A stretch of DNA of 64,000 bases, taken from positions 193,764 through 257,763 of the forward strand of contig LUCM01002898.1 of NCBI GenBank assembly GCA_008360955.1, given 5' to 3'. Under the pieces are notes generated by a model. That model was not told the DNA's origin, ran no database searches, and saw only the letters and a program-made list of their open reading frames with translations. Below are positions 1 through 10,924 of this stretch, piece after piece. How positions within the stretch are numbered: position 1 is the first letter of the stretch; every line of letters starts with the position of its first letter. Origin of the DNA: Fasciolopsis buskii (Eukaryota > Platyhelminthes > Trematoda > Plagiorchiida > Fasciolidae). The position numbers were made by a program, and so were the translations under genes.

Positions 1-14
1 CACCTTCAAAGTGC

Positions 15-751
15 ATGGCGATGTTGCAGGGCTGGATGACAACACTGCCGAACTTGGTGCTGAACGGAGGGGAATTAATGATTGTGGACCGTTTTACCTA
101 CCTTGGCAGCTACTTGACGAACGGTGGCAGCTCGGCCGTAGAGGTAAACGCGCATATATCCAAGGCTCGGGCAGCTTACGCTGGATTGAAGCACTTGTGG
201 GTTCCGACCGATACTTCACTGAAGTTGAAAGGTCGTGTGTACTGTGCCGCATTGCGTTCAGTTCTGTTGCACGGTTGCGAGACGTGGAGTATGCGTGTGG
301 GCGATGTTCATCGGTTGGAGGTTTTCGACAACCGATGTTTACGTAGTATGGCTAGGATTGGATGGAGTGACCGGGTGAGTAATATTGAGGTTAGGAATCT
401 GGTATTGGGTGCCACTTCTGAGAACAGCTTGTTTCAGCGTATGAAACTTAGTAGACTACGCTGGTTGGGTCACGTGTTGCGTACGGCGAACACTCGTCTA
501 CCATACCCTGTCGTGCCCTATTTTGTGTTCCTCCTAAGGAATGGAAAAAGCCATGTGGAGGCCAACAGATGACGTGGCAACGTGGGATGAGAAAATGCAC
601 AGCGAAGTTTGGTAAAGTAGGTGTTTCACGTCTTCGTGGTTGGGGTCCGAAAGACTCGTCGACTTGCTGGCTGGAGACACTTAAGGATATGGCAGTGAAC
701 CGTAAACAGTGGCGATCGCGTTGTCATTTTCTATCGAATCAGAATGATTGA
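15..751 (+). pseudogene. RTE-type non-LTR retrotransposon, C-terminal end of the reverse transcriptase ORF
   Basis: The product would be the last part of the RTE polyprotein, which copies element RNA at the target site. The frame from about 60 to 510 encodes FTYLGSYLTNGGSS, KGRVYCAALRSVLLHGCETW and RLRWLGHVLRTAN, which match the conserved region after the RT fingers and palm of flatworm RTE elements. The frame is lost near 510. From 569 another frame gives RLRGWGPKDSSTCWLETL and DMAVNRKQWRSRCHFLS, the usual RTE C-terminus, ending in a stop near 750. The catalytic RT motifs would lie upstream, outside the window. At least one frameshift makes it inactive. Family assignment is confident; activity is excluded. 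Confidence 0.88.
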
Positions 752-755
752 AAGT

Positions 756-1289
756 GTGTGTTTGCACAGTAAGACTGTGTTCCGTCTATTGGCTTGAGCA
801 GCGTTTTATTTTTCCCCGCCTGTGTAGGTCCACTCCCCATTCCCTTTGGATATTCACTCTTTTTACAGAAACTTTTAACTCTGGGGAAAATTCAGCGGTC
901 ACTTTGTCTTGTCTTGCCGTTTAATGCCATAAGATGTTGATGAATAAATCAGGCGCTTTGCTGCATCCATGTTATTGCAATCGGCCTTTCAAATCGGTCG
1001 GCCCGACGCATTTGACTGGTCAAGTAAGTAATTATTCTGTTTGTAGGCAATGTTATTTGCTGGTAAATATTAACGGTAATTTTTTTGCCATCTGCTCTTG
1101 TTTGATAATTTTTACTTGCTGCTTTTTCCCCCAGTAGCTTTCAGCATGTTTTTCACCTTATTTCTTTCTTCAAAAAAGTTGTCCTGTCCGCGGAGCAAAA
1201 TCGGTCATCAGGCCCAACAGTCGGGGTCAACTCTTCCTATACCCTCTTTCATGCCTCTCGATCCCAAACTCTGATTTCACCTTTGAGGA
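756..1289. other. Spacer between the RTE 3' end and the gypsy element
   Basis: I see no gene here. The first part may hold the short 3' untranslated end of the RTE element. The rest may hold the 5' untranslated region of the gypsy element, but I found no clear LTR or primer-binding site. Confidence 0.4.
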
Positions 1290-1745
1290 ACTGGAGTTGG
1301 AGAAATACAGGATAACTAGCAACTTTGGCCATTTAAATGCGTCGCTGGCCGTCTTCCTCCAGATGCAACCAATCAGGTCAGGGACGGCACAGAATATTCC
1401 CGCAGTTAAGAAGCATTGGAGGAGTCGATTACAACTTGGAGTGCCCCTACTGAACGTCAGAGCATCTGTCAGTTGCTTCAGTTGATCGAGCTCGGGGATA
1501 AGAAGCCCTCAGAGCTGCCGCGGGAAGTGCGGCGTCTCAGTGGCCCACCATCCGGTGACGGCCAGATGTTCAGAGAGCTGTGGCTTCAATGGCTCCCACC
1601 AAATCTACCTCCCTTGCTTCGCGCTGCCCATAAGTATTCACTAGGGGAGGCAGCTGAAATCGCTGATGATATTATGTCGCGCTGTAGCCCAGGTTTCTTC
1701 CCCGCTCCCCAGAACCACATTCACCTTCACACGAGGAACTAGCAA
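1290..1745 (+). pseudogene. Ty3/gypsy (CsRn1-like) gag capsid fragment
   Basis: This is a remnant of the capsid protein that packages retrotransposon RNA. The first part (to about 1,400) reads like the start of the capsid region, with the motif EKYRITSNFGHLNASLAVFL. After a frame change near 1,415 the frame to 1,742 encodes CQLLQLIELGDKKPSELPRE, then FRELWLQWLPPNLPPLLRAA and AAEIADDIMSRC. This is the ordered core of flatworm CsRn1-like gag (ELGDRKP-type motif, LWLQRLP-type motif, LA-MADKI-type helix). No zinc knuckle was found downstream. It sits directly before the protease of the same element. Confidence 0.75.
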
Positions 1746-1979
1746 TTCTCTTGACGAGAATCGATACACCCTAACAACAGCTAAAAGTCGATAAATATCG
1801 GCAACGAGATCGGTTCAGCCTGCGCCAAGACAGGTGCAGTAGCTTCTCACCCAAACAGCTCCTGCTGTCCGCGGTAGGTTACTGGAGGTATCCTAACCGC
1901 TTTGGTGGTTTGGAGAAAAGATATGGCTCCAGGTGCACATTCCTAAATAATAAACAGGGAAACGAGGTTAGTGGTCCGT

Positions 1980-2320
1980 ATTAACGATGCGCAACACCGG
2001 GCTATCTGCCATTTATCGCCTGATTGACGCCAAGGACTTGACGGCTAACATACTACCTCTGGCGGGTACAGGTGCCGAGGTTTGGGTAATCCCCCATGAC
2101 CTGAGTAATTCGACCGCCGTACAGATGGAGAGGTTACGGGCTGCGAACGGCAGCGATATCCTGACGTACGGACATCGTCCCCCTCGATCCAGGAGTGAAT
2201 CGGACATTTCGTTGGATATCCACCGCCGCCGACGTTTCATACCCTATTATTGGCATAGGATTCCTCCAGCATTCCGACCTGCTAGTCGACGCTCGGCACA
2301 AGAAAATAGTAGACTGACAA
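1980..2320 (+). pseudogene. Ty3/gypsy aspartic protease fragment
   Basis: This corresponds to the retropepsin that matures Gag-Pol. The frame at 1,987-2,382 contains GTGAEVWVIP where families of this type have DTGAEVSVIP, so the catalytic Asp of the DTG triad is replaced by Gly. RAANGSDILTYGHR follows, matching the conserved ANGS-I-TYG stretch. A frame change then continues into the block that normally reads ILGADFL. The order gag-protease-RT in one strand supports one element. The active-site loss and frame breaks make it inactive. Confidence 0.72.
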
Positions 2321-2479
2321 ACGTCGCTGACCGTGACCGGCTCGTTCGCCGTCATCAACCAAATCACGCTCCAGCAAGCTGAACCGCTAGCCCAAAAACC
2401 ATACAACGGGCTACTTCGTACCTATCTGGGCGTAGTGCGACACACCGGTCACTTTTTCGCCGTCACTACTGAGTTAACC

Positions 2480-3266
2480 CACCAAACAGAGACCATGGGA
2501 CCTCCAACATTTTGTCATGGACTAGCCCTTGACAAGTCCCGCCTAGCCAAGGCAGAACTCGACTCGTGTTGGAACTGGGCATCCCCCGACCTTCCAGTAG
2601 TCCTTTGGCCTCTTCTCTTTAAATAGTCCTCAAGTCCAAAGGCAACTGGCGACCGTAGCGGACTACAGAGCAACTAACAGGGAAACTGTTCTCACTAGGT
2701 ACCCGATTTCTCAAAAACATGACCTTACTTTGTCGCTGTCCGGTTGCGGGATCTTCAGCCACACAGATTTAGTACCAGAACACAGCCGAATCCCACAGAG
2801 AAGACAGACATACCAAACACGGCGTTTGACTCTACCTTTTGGAATGACCTAGTTCATGAGGATGCCTTTCGGGCACAGCAGTGCGGCTCAAAACTTCCAG
2901 AGTGTTATGCATGAGGTCACGCGCGGTTTAGAGAATATTTACCTTAACCTAGACGACATCCTGTTAGCTAGCCACTCGGAGGAGCAATACTCTGTTCACC
3001 TATGTGCTCTTTTAGACCGCCTCAGCAAACAATGCGTAACCATTGACGCCTCAAACTATGAGCTTGGAGAACCTGATTTCACATTCCTAAGGCATATCGT
3101 CTCTCCCGCAGGTATTGCTCCATTGCTGGATAATGTCACCGCTATTCGGGACTACTCTGAGCCTCGTTCTCATCGACTATCACGGCAATTTCTCGGCCTA
3201 ATTAACTTCTATCTGCGTTTTATTTCTAATTGCGCAGAAATAATTACCCCTTTGCAGATCTTTTAG
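2480..3266 (+). pseudogene. Ty3/gypsy reverse transcriptase fragment
   Basis: The region starts with GPPTFCHGLALDKSRLAKAE, matching the linker before the RT domain (GPP-H-R-LAPDKL-AAKAEF in CsRn1-like elements). A degraded stretch (about 2,630-2,850) holds the fingers in changing frames. The open frame 2,856-3,266 begins MRMPFGHSSAAQNFQSVMHE and carries LNLDDILLASHSEEQ, the YVDDILVAS catalytic box with Tyr-Val replaced by Leu-Asn but both Asp kept. FLGLINFYLRFISNCAEI follows, the conserved thumb segment. It leads straight into RNase H remnants. Confidence 0.88.
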
Positions 3267-3540
3267 TTGGAGTTAAGCGTGAATTCGCGTTCCCCGAGGA
3301 TAGGATACGGGCGTTCGTTTTCATTAAGGACTCCATAACAAAGTGATGGATCCTGATATCAAAAAACATCGAGGTGACAGTCCCTTAAACTTAGAGGTCG
3401 CATCTAATGCAGCGTCGCAGAATGCAATTATTTGTGACGCATCGCAGGGTCGTCTAATGTCGGTGGTGCAAGTAGCTCACCGTTATACCTCATTTCTTGA
3501 GTCTTCCACCCGGATGTGGCTGCTTCGGCGAGGCTAGTGA
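3267..3540 (+). pseudogene. Ty3/gypsy RNase H trace
   Basis: After a frame shift at 3,265 the sequence reads GVKREFAFPEDRIRAF and FIKDSIT, the connection between RT and RNase H. A poorly kept block from 3,387 follows, with CDASQ and SFLESSTR-like residues that could derive from the DASN and FFSRKL motifs. The frames change several times and the catalytic acidic residues cannot all be placed. The assignment rests mainly on position between RT and integrase. Confidence 0.5.
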
Positions 3541-3587
3541 CCCAACGCTCGTGCAGTTCAACGTTGAAAGTGACTTGCACCAGTTGT

Positions 3588-3745
3588 CGCGCACCTTTCC
3601 CCAATGTCAGAGAGTGAAAGTCCATTGACATATCACTGCTCCATTGACAAAGTTCCCGAACACAAGACACTTTCACCACGTACACGCTGATCCCGTTGGT
3701 CCTCTCCCTTCGTCTCACAGCTGCGACTACAAAGTTGTTGTGTTA
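3588..3745 (+). pseudogene. Ty3/gypsy integrase, N-terminal part
   Basis: The frame encodes FPQCQRVKVH followed by a stop, then ITAPLTKFPNTRHFHHVHAD and PVGPLPSSHSCDY. This matches the zinc-finger end (CxxCQR-KVHRH) and the start of the integrase catalytic core (the first catalytic Asp in VDIVGPLP-type motifs; here HADPVGPLP). The similarity then stops near 3,740 and resumes only near 4,480 with the next block of the same core, so the domain is interrupted. Confidence 0.7.
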
Positions 3746-4480
3746 CCGAGTTTGTTTGATCTATGCACACACTGAAGCACAAAACGTTAGCAATAACGTT
3801 GCACGGTAGCAGAGGAGCACACAGCATGTAGTCTGGTAGAATACGAACACACACAGAGGTTGGAGACAAAAGTTAGGGCTCAAGTCTTTAAACTCCGTAG
3901 TCGCACAACGAGTGGAACGAAACCGCTGCTCCTTTGAATGAGCGGCCACACAGTGCAGAAAGTGGCGCGGACGGCGAACAGCTAGCCCAGCCCGCTAGCG
4001 GAAGTGAGGGGACGAATACATGGCACTACCACACGTTTATTGGTGACCCATTAATACAAGTTCAAATTTAAGTGAACTCTTTTGTCTATATAGTTTAATT
4101 GGGTGACTTTGGTTAATTAAATGTTTGCACTCATCCACGAGTTGTTCCATTCTAGCATCTGGTTTTTTCTCGATTTTGGCTAGCCGGGCGTTTATTGATG
4201 ACCCACTAATACAAGTTAGAATTCAATTGAACACTTTCGTTTATATAGTCCTGTTGGGCGGCCTTGGTCGACATGTAAAACAGGCAAACACAGAACGGGT
4301 TTTGCAAATCTTTTCGTGGACATAGAAAAAATTTTCAACGGCGCCATGTTTAAAATAACGTTAACTTCAAAATGTTGAGAAAAAGGAAAGATTTTGGGAA
4401 AACTAATAGCAAAACTGAAATCTGCAGCACCAAAATCCTTAAAATGTTCACCGACCATAACAACACTTTTTTTCACGCCG
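3746..4480. mobile_element. Foreign insertion of about 0.7 kb splitting the integrase core
   Basis: The integrase core is recognisable on both sides but not inside. The insert holds two related direct repeats (4,035-4,114 and 4,190-4,268), preceded at 4,003-4,019 by a purine-rich stretch that resembles a polypurine tract. It could be the 3' end and LTR of another LTR element, but I found no matching terminal repeats or clear target-site duplication. A 150-residue minus-strand frame across its right part matches nothing I know and is probably chance. Confidence 0.5.
4035..4268. repeat. Two direct repeats of about 80 bp, 155 bp apart
   Basis: Unit 1 (4,035-4,114) and unit 2 (4,190-4,268) both start GTTTATTGRTGACCCAYTAA, continue with a shared TACAAGTT, and share TTTATATAG- or TCTATATAG-type and TTGGGYG blocks before ending in CTTTGGT or CCTTGGT. 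The TATATAG block could be a TATA box if this is LTR sequence. The units differ at roughly one position in five, so the duplication is old. Confidence 0.7.
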
Positions 4481-5250
4481 CGTTCTCGCTGATCGCGAGC
4501 CATAACAATTCCCTGCCCTGTGTCAGGAAACGCCGCAATCGGCTTTTTGGCAGGTTGGTTAAGCGTATTTGATTCTCCCGTTATTGGTGTCCACCGACCG
4601 TGACTCCCATTTTGACGGTGCATTCGCAAAGTTGATTTAAACACTTGGGTTAAAGCATATAAGAACAACTGCCCACCACCCGTAAGCTAACGGTCTGATG
4701 GAAAAATTTCACCGGCAACTAAAATCCGCTCCGCAAATTGGGGCCAACCCGCTTTGGAGCGAAATACTACTGGTAGCTCTTTTACGCCATTGGAGTTCTG
4801 CTAATGAGTAAATGCGCACCTTGCCAGATGGGCTTGTATTTGATTGCACGGTTCACCTCCGCGGAGAGCTGTTGGACCTGTTGAGACCCACTCAATTGAA
4901 CTGCAGTGACTCTGCAACACGTCTTGCACAATACATGAAAGTGCTTCATGCCAATCCACCCCGGGAGCCACGACTATTCGGATACATCCCAACCGCAATG
5001 AATACGTCATCTCACGTTTTTGTAAGCGTTGACGGTAACCAACCACCGCTGCAACCACCGTATACCGGCCAGTTTTGCGTGGTATGATGCGGCCCCAAAA
5101 CGTTCATTCTGGATAATACACGGTACCTATCAGTCGCATCGAACGTGCCACATTGGAATGCGGTTCAAACTACGGACTCTTCGCATCTGATATATTTATT
5201 GGGGCCGAATCCACGACACCGCCAATCGCACCAGAAGTACCGGACATGTA
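4481..5250 (+). pseudogene. Ty3/gypsy integrase, rest of catalytic core and C-terminal domain
   Basis: Across three frames I read IPCPVSGNAAIGFLAGWLSV, then VSTDRDSHFDGAFAKL (second catalytic Asp in the TTDRGxQF motif), then MEKFHRQLKSAPQIGANPLW (the VERFHRQLK motif with the catalytic Glu). After a stop near 4,802 the frame 4,812-5,087 covers the chain end: VFDCTVHLRGELLDLLRP, then SHVFVSVDGNQPPLQPPYTG. GPKTFILDNTRYLSVASN lies at about 5,092-5,150. This is the GPY/F-like C-terminal domain of CsRn1-type integrase. Frameshifts and stops make it inactive. Confidence 0.85.
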
Positions 5251-5574
5251 AAGCAGCATAAGCGGCTACAAGGTGAAACAATCAGCTCGTTTTTCTGGTT
5301 TTGTTACTATGTTCACAGCAGATGGTTGAACACCCTGCCGATGCAAACGCACAGCCGTACTTAACAGAATAACATGCTTGTCGCGGCAATTTACTCGACG
5401 ATGGACATGTGACTCCCATGTTAAACCGACGAGGGCAGCACGGAACGCTGTTTTGTGCCCGCCGCCAAGTCGAATATCCACTGGTGCTCACAAGCACCGT
5501 TTTCAAAATTGTTTCAGGAAAACACCTGGAAGCTAGGCGGCTCCACTCATTCCGACCAAAGATGAGACCCACGG

Positions 5575-5790
5575 GTGTGGAACGCAGTCAGATCCACTGT
5601 TGTAGCCGCCGCTCATCGGGCGAGCAGCTCGGCTGCAACAGTATATGGCTGTAGCTAGGCCGGTGGACCACATCTCCCGCGTTCGTCTCCTAATGGTGTT
5701 TTCCAGGTTGGGTGTCTAACGAACGGCCAGCTCCCAACAACTAACACCCACGGGACCACCAAACGAATGACCCATATTTTCCCATCGACG
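5575..5790 (+). repeat. Candidate LTR, start of the 3' LTR of the gypsy element
   Basis: A segment beginning TGTGGAACGCAGTCAGATCC lies 0.3 kb after the integrase C-terminus. About 170 bp of it is clearly similar to 27,480-27,690 read on the minus strand; both contain GCAGCTCGGCTGCA and GGTGTTTTYCAGGTTGGGTG. It starts with TG, as LTRs do, and follows a short purine-rich tract, so an LTR is a reasonable reading. The 3' boundary is not visible and similarity to the second copy fades after about 5,740. The alternative is an unrelated dispersed repeat. Confidence 0.45.
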
Positions 5791-7890
5791 AGCGGTACCA
5801 GGACATCCGCCGGGTTCCGGATTGTTCCGTACCAGTCGAAGCCTTCCTCCGACAGTCTTCTAGGAGGAGGCTCCAGCAGCGGAACACGAATTTGCTCCTC
5901 TGGATCACTTGTCTGACTGAATGTTGGCCATCCAGCACCGATGCCGCTTACACGATGCCCACGCGTGCTCCATTCGAACGCTTCTGTTAAGATGTACTCA
6001 AACTTCTACTACTTTCGACTGTCTGCTCGCTGTACCGGTCGAATGTTACGGGTGTTAGTATTGTAGTCGTACGGAGCCGAGTGAGGGTGATGCGGAAGTT
6101 GCCAGGGCGGTTAGGATCAAGCAAACGTAATATGATATTTCACTTCCGAATTCAGATGCACGCACAGGGCAAGGAACAAGGAGGGACTAACGAGGCGCAA
6201 ACTGGATTCACCTGCGGAACGTAAGAACAAACAAACACTGGAAGCTAGTCCGCAATGCTGCAGCCAAACTTCTTCGCAAGAAGGGCGACCTGAGGCTCAA
6301 GGTCATCCTTGGCTCGTGAAGGACAATGGATCAACGACCTACAAGCGGCCGTCACAACCCAAATGAACAGAAGGCATTATGTTCTGTTGTTCATTTTTAT
6401 TTTTCTTATTATTGCGAGATTAAATAGCAATGAAAGTCAGCTGTAGGGACCGCCTGTAAGTCAGTCCTTTTGCTCTCTAACTAATAGGTTGTGGGTTAAG
6501 GATTGCAACAAATAGCTGAGGAAAATCCTGCGAAAATCCCGCTTTCTCTCAGAACTCGTGAGGTTACCGACGTCCAAATGACTTAAGCGATTCATTTAAT
6601 CCAGGATTTTCCTTGCTTGAAAGCTCGTCTGTTAACATCAACTGTCCAACCTTGAAACTCGTTCTTTTGAGATATGCGTGAAGCGCATGCTTTTTTCTAC
6701 AATGTAACAACGGTGTAACATCCAGTTTGGTTGGAAATTCCTTCTTCCTCCTCTTTTCGTTTCTCTCTTGATACCAAACACTTCCTGTTCAACTTGCTTT
6801 TAGTGGCACTGATTTTGGTCGCCATTTAGTTTCGGCCGGGTGTATTACTCTTCGTTGTTTCGTCCCCGTGCTCTTTATTTGAAATTATTTTAAGGACGTT
6901 TAGTGCAGTAACGGGTCGCTGACTTGAATTGGTTTGTTTTGTTATAGCTCACATTCGTTTCATGGCTCACTTCGGTGGACTGCAGACGCGCTGTTTGTTT
7001 ACGTTGATATTTGGCTGCCACGCTTAGGCAAATTTTGTTGGACCTGCTGAAGATAGCAGAATTTCTTGTATTTAAGTGAACCACGGGACAGGTAATTTTT
7101 ATTTATTCTCTGTCACCTCGTGTTCATTTTTACGCGGATCTTTGTGCAGTTTTTGACCACCTTTTGGCTGGAGAGTAGCTGGGGCTTATTTTCAAAGGTA
7201 TGGTAGTTGTGTACATAATCTTGAAGTCATGAATAATATCACAGAATTTGCGGAGCACTCTTGTTCTGTCTTAAGCCACGCGTTGCTTTGAGATTTTGAA
7301 GTGCTATCCAGAATGTGGGAAGTTTAGATTTTCGCAGATCGCACTATCAGTCATTGATCAACTAAACTGGGACTAAAACTCGAACGTTTGGTCGTTACAG
7401 CCGGCTCTCGTTTCGAGCCCTTTTGATCTCATTTTTGTTTCGTTTATGTACTTATATTGATTACTTTGTAATCCAACACTGTGGAGCTTATTAATCAATT
7501 GTGTTTTGGTTTTGTGATTCACATTTTGTTGTGCAATGCTCAAATGCTATTTACACTCTTGAGGTTGATGAATTTGGAACGGCGGAACATTCTAAATTGC
7601 CTAAAAAGTTCACAAGTGCAACACGGTCAACAGGTAAACCGGCACATGTCTGGTGGAACTTTCGGCGCTTCCAATTCCTTTGCGGCTATTATACCTGCTA
7701 GTCTTGTCGGTCGCAATTGGAAATTTGGTATCAGCAACTGAACACTGATGTTTATAAGCCTAGGATTGCTGAATTAGAGAAGTAGTTAGCCGCTTTTAAA
7801 CGGCAGGCACGAAGAGTTAAGACAGGGGATGAAAACAATTTCTGTTGAAGATCAGTGCAAGAACGCAAGCCAAAAGGTAGCAAAGGCCGT
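5791..7890. other. Non-coding stretch between the gypsy and BEL/Pao elements
   Basis: No gene or known domain was found. An imperfect inverted repeat (AATGAACAGAA with TTCTGTTGTTCATT) lies at about 6,361-6,397. The part from about 6,800 to 7,480 is where the LTR and leader of the BEL/Pao element would be expected, but I cannot mark LTR ends. The short frames at 7,481-7,741 have no recognisable match. Confidence 0.4.
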
Positions 7891-7894
7891 GCTC

Positions 7895-8770
7895 TGATCA
7901 CATGCCCCTTCCTCTAGTTCAATCGCCATTCCATCTATCCAGGGCAGATTTGTCGACATTCGCCGGGTGCCATGATTACTGTTGGAACTTCATGTGGCAA
8001 TTCAAAAGTTTAGATAGATTTGACACAGACTGTTTTACTGCAGGCACTAATGCCGATGACAAGCAAAAGAGGCCATTGATGGACGCTGCAAATCAAAAGT
8101 TATCTAGGAATATCCCCGGATGAAGAAGTTGCCCAAAATCTGACTGAAGGGATGGTATCCGAGGCAAGATTTATCAGGGAAGTTTACGGCACGTCCGATA
8201 CGGTGATAAGGATGCGTATGTACGCTTTAGCCTTGGATCATCCAATCCATAGGTCTAACCTGAACGCAATACACACGCTGGAAACTATTACCCGTCATTT
8301 GCAGTCGCAGTTAAACAGCCGCTGGTTAGAAGTAGCGGTAGTAAGCCGGAGAGACCAGGAGCCAAATTTGAGGAACTAACGAATTGCCTAGATAGGCAGG
8401 CAAAAAATGAGGTGATTGCAGATTCCGTAACCCAGACTGGGATAGTAGTAAACCCGCGGTGCCACCCACATGCAAACCGCGATAAGCTGCCAAAGATCAT
8501 GGCCGAGTGCAGTCTTGGGCGAGTACACGCCATTTAGCGTGACGGCGCGGCCTCTTCTGAGTGCAAGTTGGGCAAACTTGACACCAGGTTGTCCGGTTGC
8601 CTGAACTTCCTAAAGCTTCCATGAACAGTGTTCGAGACTGGTAAATTCCATGGGGCCTGCTTTCTTTGCCTGAATGAGTAACATCGTGCAACAACTTGCC
8701 GGAAAACTCTCGATATGATGAAGAGGGTTGCCTAGGTAGGCACCACAAATTGCTCCATCAGGTTAAGTAA
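7895..8770 (+). pseudogene. BEL/Pao gag fragment with zinc knuckle
   Basis: This is a remnant of a BEL/Pao capsid protein. The frame 7,902-8,123 has DLSTFAGCHDYCWNFMWQFK, matching the LPTFSGDPxDYWxFxxxFES motif of Pao gag. The frame 8,152-8,379 has EARFIREVYGTSDTVIRMRM (the LRxRFGxP helix) and AIHTLETITRHLQSQLNSRW (the LETIxRRLPxxLQxRW motif). At about 8,655-8,690 another frame reads CFLCLNE, a stop, then HRATTC, a CCHC zinc knuckle. Several frameshifts separate these blocks. The order capsid, knuckle, protease is as in intact elements. Confidence 0.75.
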
Positions 8771-8942
8771 TTCACGACCCAAGTTTCTCCAAACAGACCT
8801 GCGTGGTTCGCTCGGTTTCTCTGAGCACCTAAACCAGTTCGCTTAGGCGCAATTGCTTTGGCGGGGTCACTCTACCGTTGCTGACAGAGGTTTGGACACA
8901 ATCTCGGTGAATTAAGTTTGCACAAAGACATCAACTTTCAAA

Positions 8943-9310
8943 GACTCCGACGATTTTGGTAGTGTGTATGGTGGGCGGGATTCAGATCATGGTTACCTGC
9001 CGAGTGAGTTTGCAGCTAGTCTCGCGGAAAACAACAAACAGATCGAGCCAATGGACGTGTGTACACCGGGCGACCTGCTAGTGCGAACCGCAAAATCAGA
9101 TTTGTCCAGATGGCTGCATTTGCTAGACTTGTTCGTGGTCAACTGGGAAAGTGAGACGGTGAATCGTCTACTTGGTTGCAAATTACCGGAGGTAAACTGG
9201 ATTATGGAGCAAATAGTCGGTGGTCCCCAGTCGCCATACGCAGTGAGCATGACACTGGGGTGGATACTATATGGTCCTTCAAGTGAAGTGTCTGATAAGC
9301 TACATTATGG
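8943..9310 (+). pseudogene. BEL/Pao aspartic protease C-terminal part
   Basis: The frame at 8,964-9,356 encodes SDLSRWLHLLDL, then VNRLLGCKLPEVNWIMEQIV and SPYAVSMTLGWILYGPSS. This is the highly characteristic end of the Pao protease (DLxRWPHL, LLIGCDxPEAHW, PYAVxTxLGWxLFGPS). The RT that normally follows is not recognisable, so the element is truncated or too decayed past 9,310. The long clean frame suggests this segment is somewhat younger than the gypsy element. Confidence 0.82.
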
Positions 9311-10924
9311 AGGGGCGGAAAAGTATCGAGGAAAAGTGGAAGCCGCTAAACGATGAAGAATTACCTGCTGTAGGGAACGATTGCCCCACCGCACTGACGG
9401 AATAATCCGTGGCATTGGACACAGCACGAAGCAGGGGAAAAAGCTCCTCCCGATGTCTTTGAGGTGCTGCACCAGTTGCGCCGTCAGGCCGAACGCATCA
9501 TGAATAGCAGGGCATATGTGCCCCAAAGGTGTAACACATGACAGATGGATTTCTTCGTTACAGGCGGCTGTTTGAACGATGGTCCGAAATTATTTTGCAT
9601 TACGAACCTCCTGAGAAGGCCGAAAAGGCGGCTATCCCTGCCAATGAAGGAAAAATATGGCAATCGCCTCAACTGGTTGAAAACTTATGTTGGTCTCAGC
9701 TCAGTTTACTGGTTTTCACGGACATCGCCGGCATTGGTAAGCTAGGTCTGGCAAACGTAAAGTAGGACGCTGAAAACTGCGGCATTGCACTGCCGTCCTT
9801 TGAAAAAGTCATGTAATGGAGTGGCCACAAGTGTCGCAATTTCGCGAAAGTTGCCCCAACATTCAGTTGATTATCTTCGATGCTCCGACTTTCATAAAAG
9901 TTATTCTATGTTGGGTGTTGAGGGTGCTTGCTGCCGTTCAGTATCTTGGGAACCGAATTATTCCTATCAAGACTGCGCAGTTGTATTTAGGGTTTTCTGT
10001 GAAAATCTTTGGCTGTGAGAGCTGCTGGTTGGTATTCAACCCGGCAAATTTTAAGCCAAAAGGCTCTGCCGCGGTACCAATAGGCTTCCTGATGTCCATA
10101 AACGATTGCCCACAGCTCGTGGGGATGACCGAGATATCCGGATGATAATCAGAAAACCCTACTACCTGAGAGGATGGCAAGGGGATCTGGACACTTTTGC
10201 CCACTGGTCTGAGAAGTGACAATTGCCGATGAACCCTGAAAATGTCCCCGTAGGTAGGTGGGACTTCAAAGGATAAGTGACGCATTTAGTCACTTTCCGA
10301 TGTTCTCTGCTATGAAAGACCAATGGCGATTACGGTCTGGGATTAAGGGTTATTTTATCGATAAACAAATGTGTCTACACTGACAGAATTTGAGCCCTCG
10401 CACAGGGAATGCTGGGAGACGTCAGTTATTTCTTCAGCCAATTTTTGCTGACGCCTCCAGGCCGCACACACTAGCCGCGTACGCCCGCGACTGGGGTTTG
10501 CCGAAGTTGCCGCATGCCCATGTGTGGCCAAGGTAGTCAGAAAGCTGGGAAGATTGTAGCTGGTCTCTGCTCGGCTTGCGGTAGGGTCACGAGGACAGTT
10601 GTATAGATTGGTTTTATCAAGTTGTGAGCTGCCTTGTTGTTTAGCTTTACCAACGTCTATGCTAGCCGCTGCACTTACTGTGCCGCATCTCACGGTGTTC
10701 TCTTTTATGCCCCGTTTCAGATCGTGGCGCAAGTGATTCCCATAGGGGACCATCTTACCGCAGTCTACATAATACAGGTACAGCTAGCCGGTTTGTTCCA
10801 TGAGGCTTAGCGCAGTGCTCGAGCAGACATCGCTTGCCATCGCTGCATTGTCCACTGTGAACTTCGACCGGAATTGAAGGCTGAGTACCCACTCCTAGAG
10901 TGTAACCGAGGTAAGGGGCGCTAG
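9311..10924. other. Unresolved region after the BEL/Pao protease
   Basis: Open frames exist on both strands (9,816-10,145 plus; 9,938-10,285 and 10,355-10,753 minus, the last 132 residues). I cannot match any of them to a family. By position it may hold the decayed RT/RNase H of the BEL/Pao element, but no YxDD motif was found. Confidence 0.3.

Noticed and set aside
4216..4668. 150-residue minus-strand open frame
   Set aside because: It overlaps the plus-strand integrase remnant and the foreign insert, so it cannot be a single native gene.
6361..6397. Imperfect inverted repeat AATGAACAGAA / TTCTGTTGTTCATT followed by T-rich DNA
   Set aside because: It looks like a bacterial terminator, but the genome is eukaryotic and no gene ends here. 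It is probably chance or an element end without further support.
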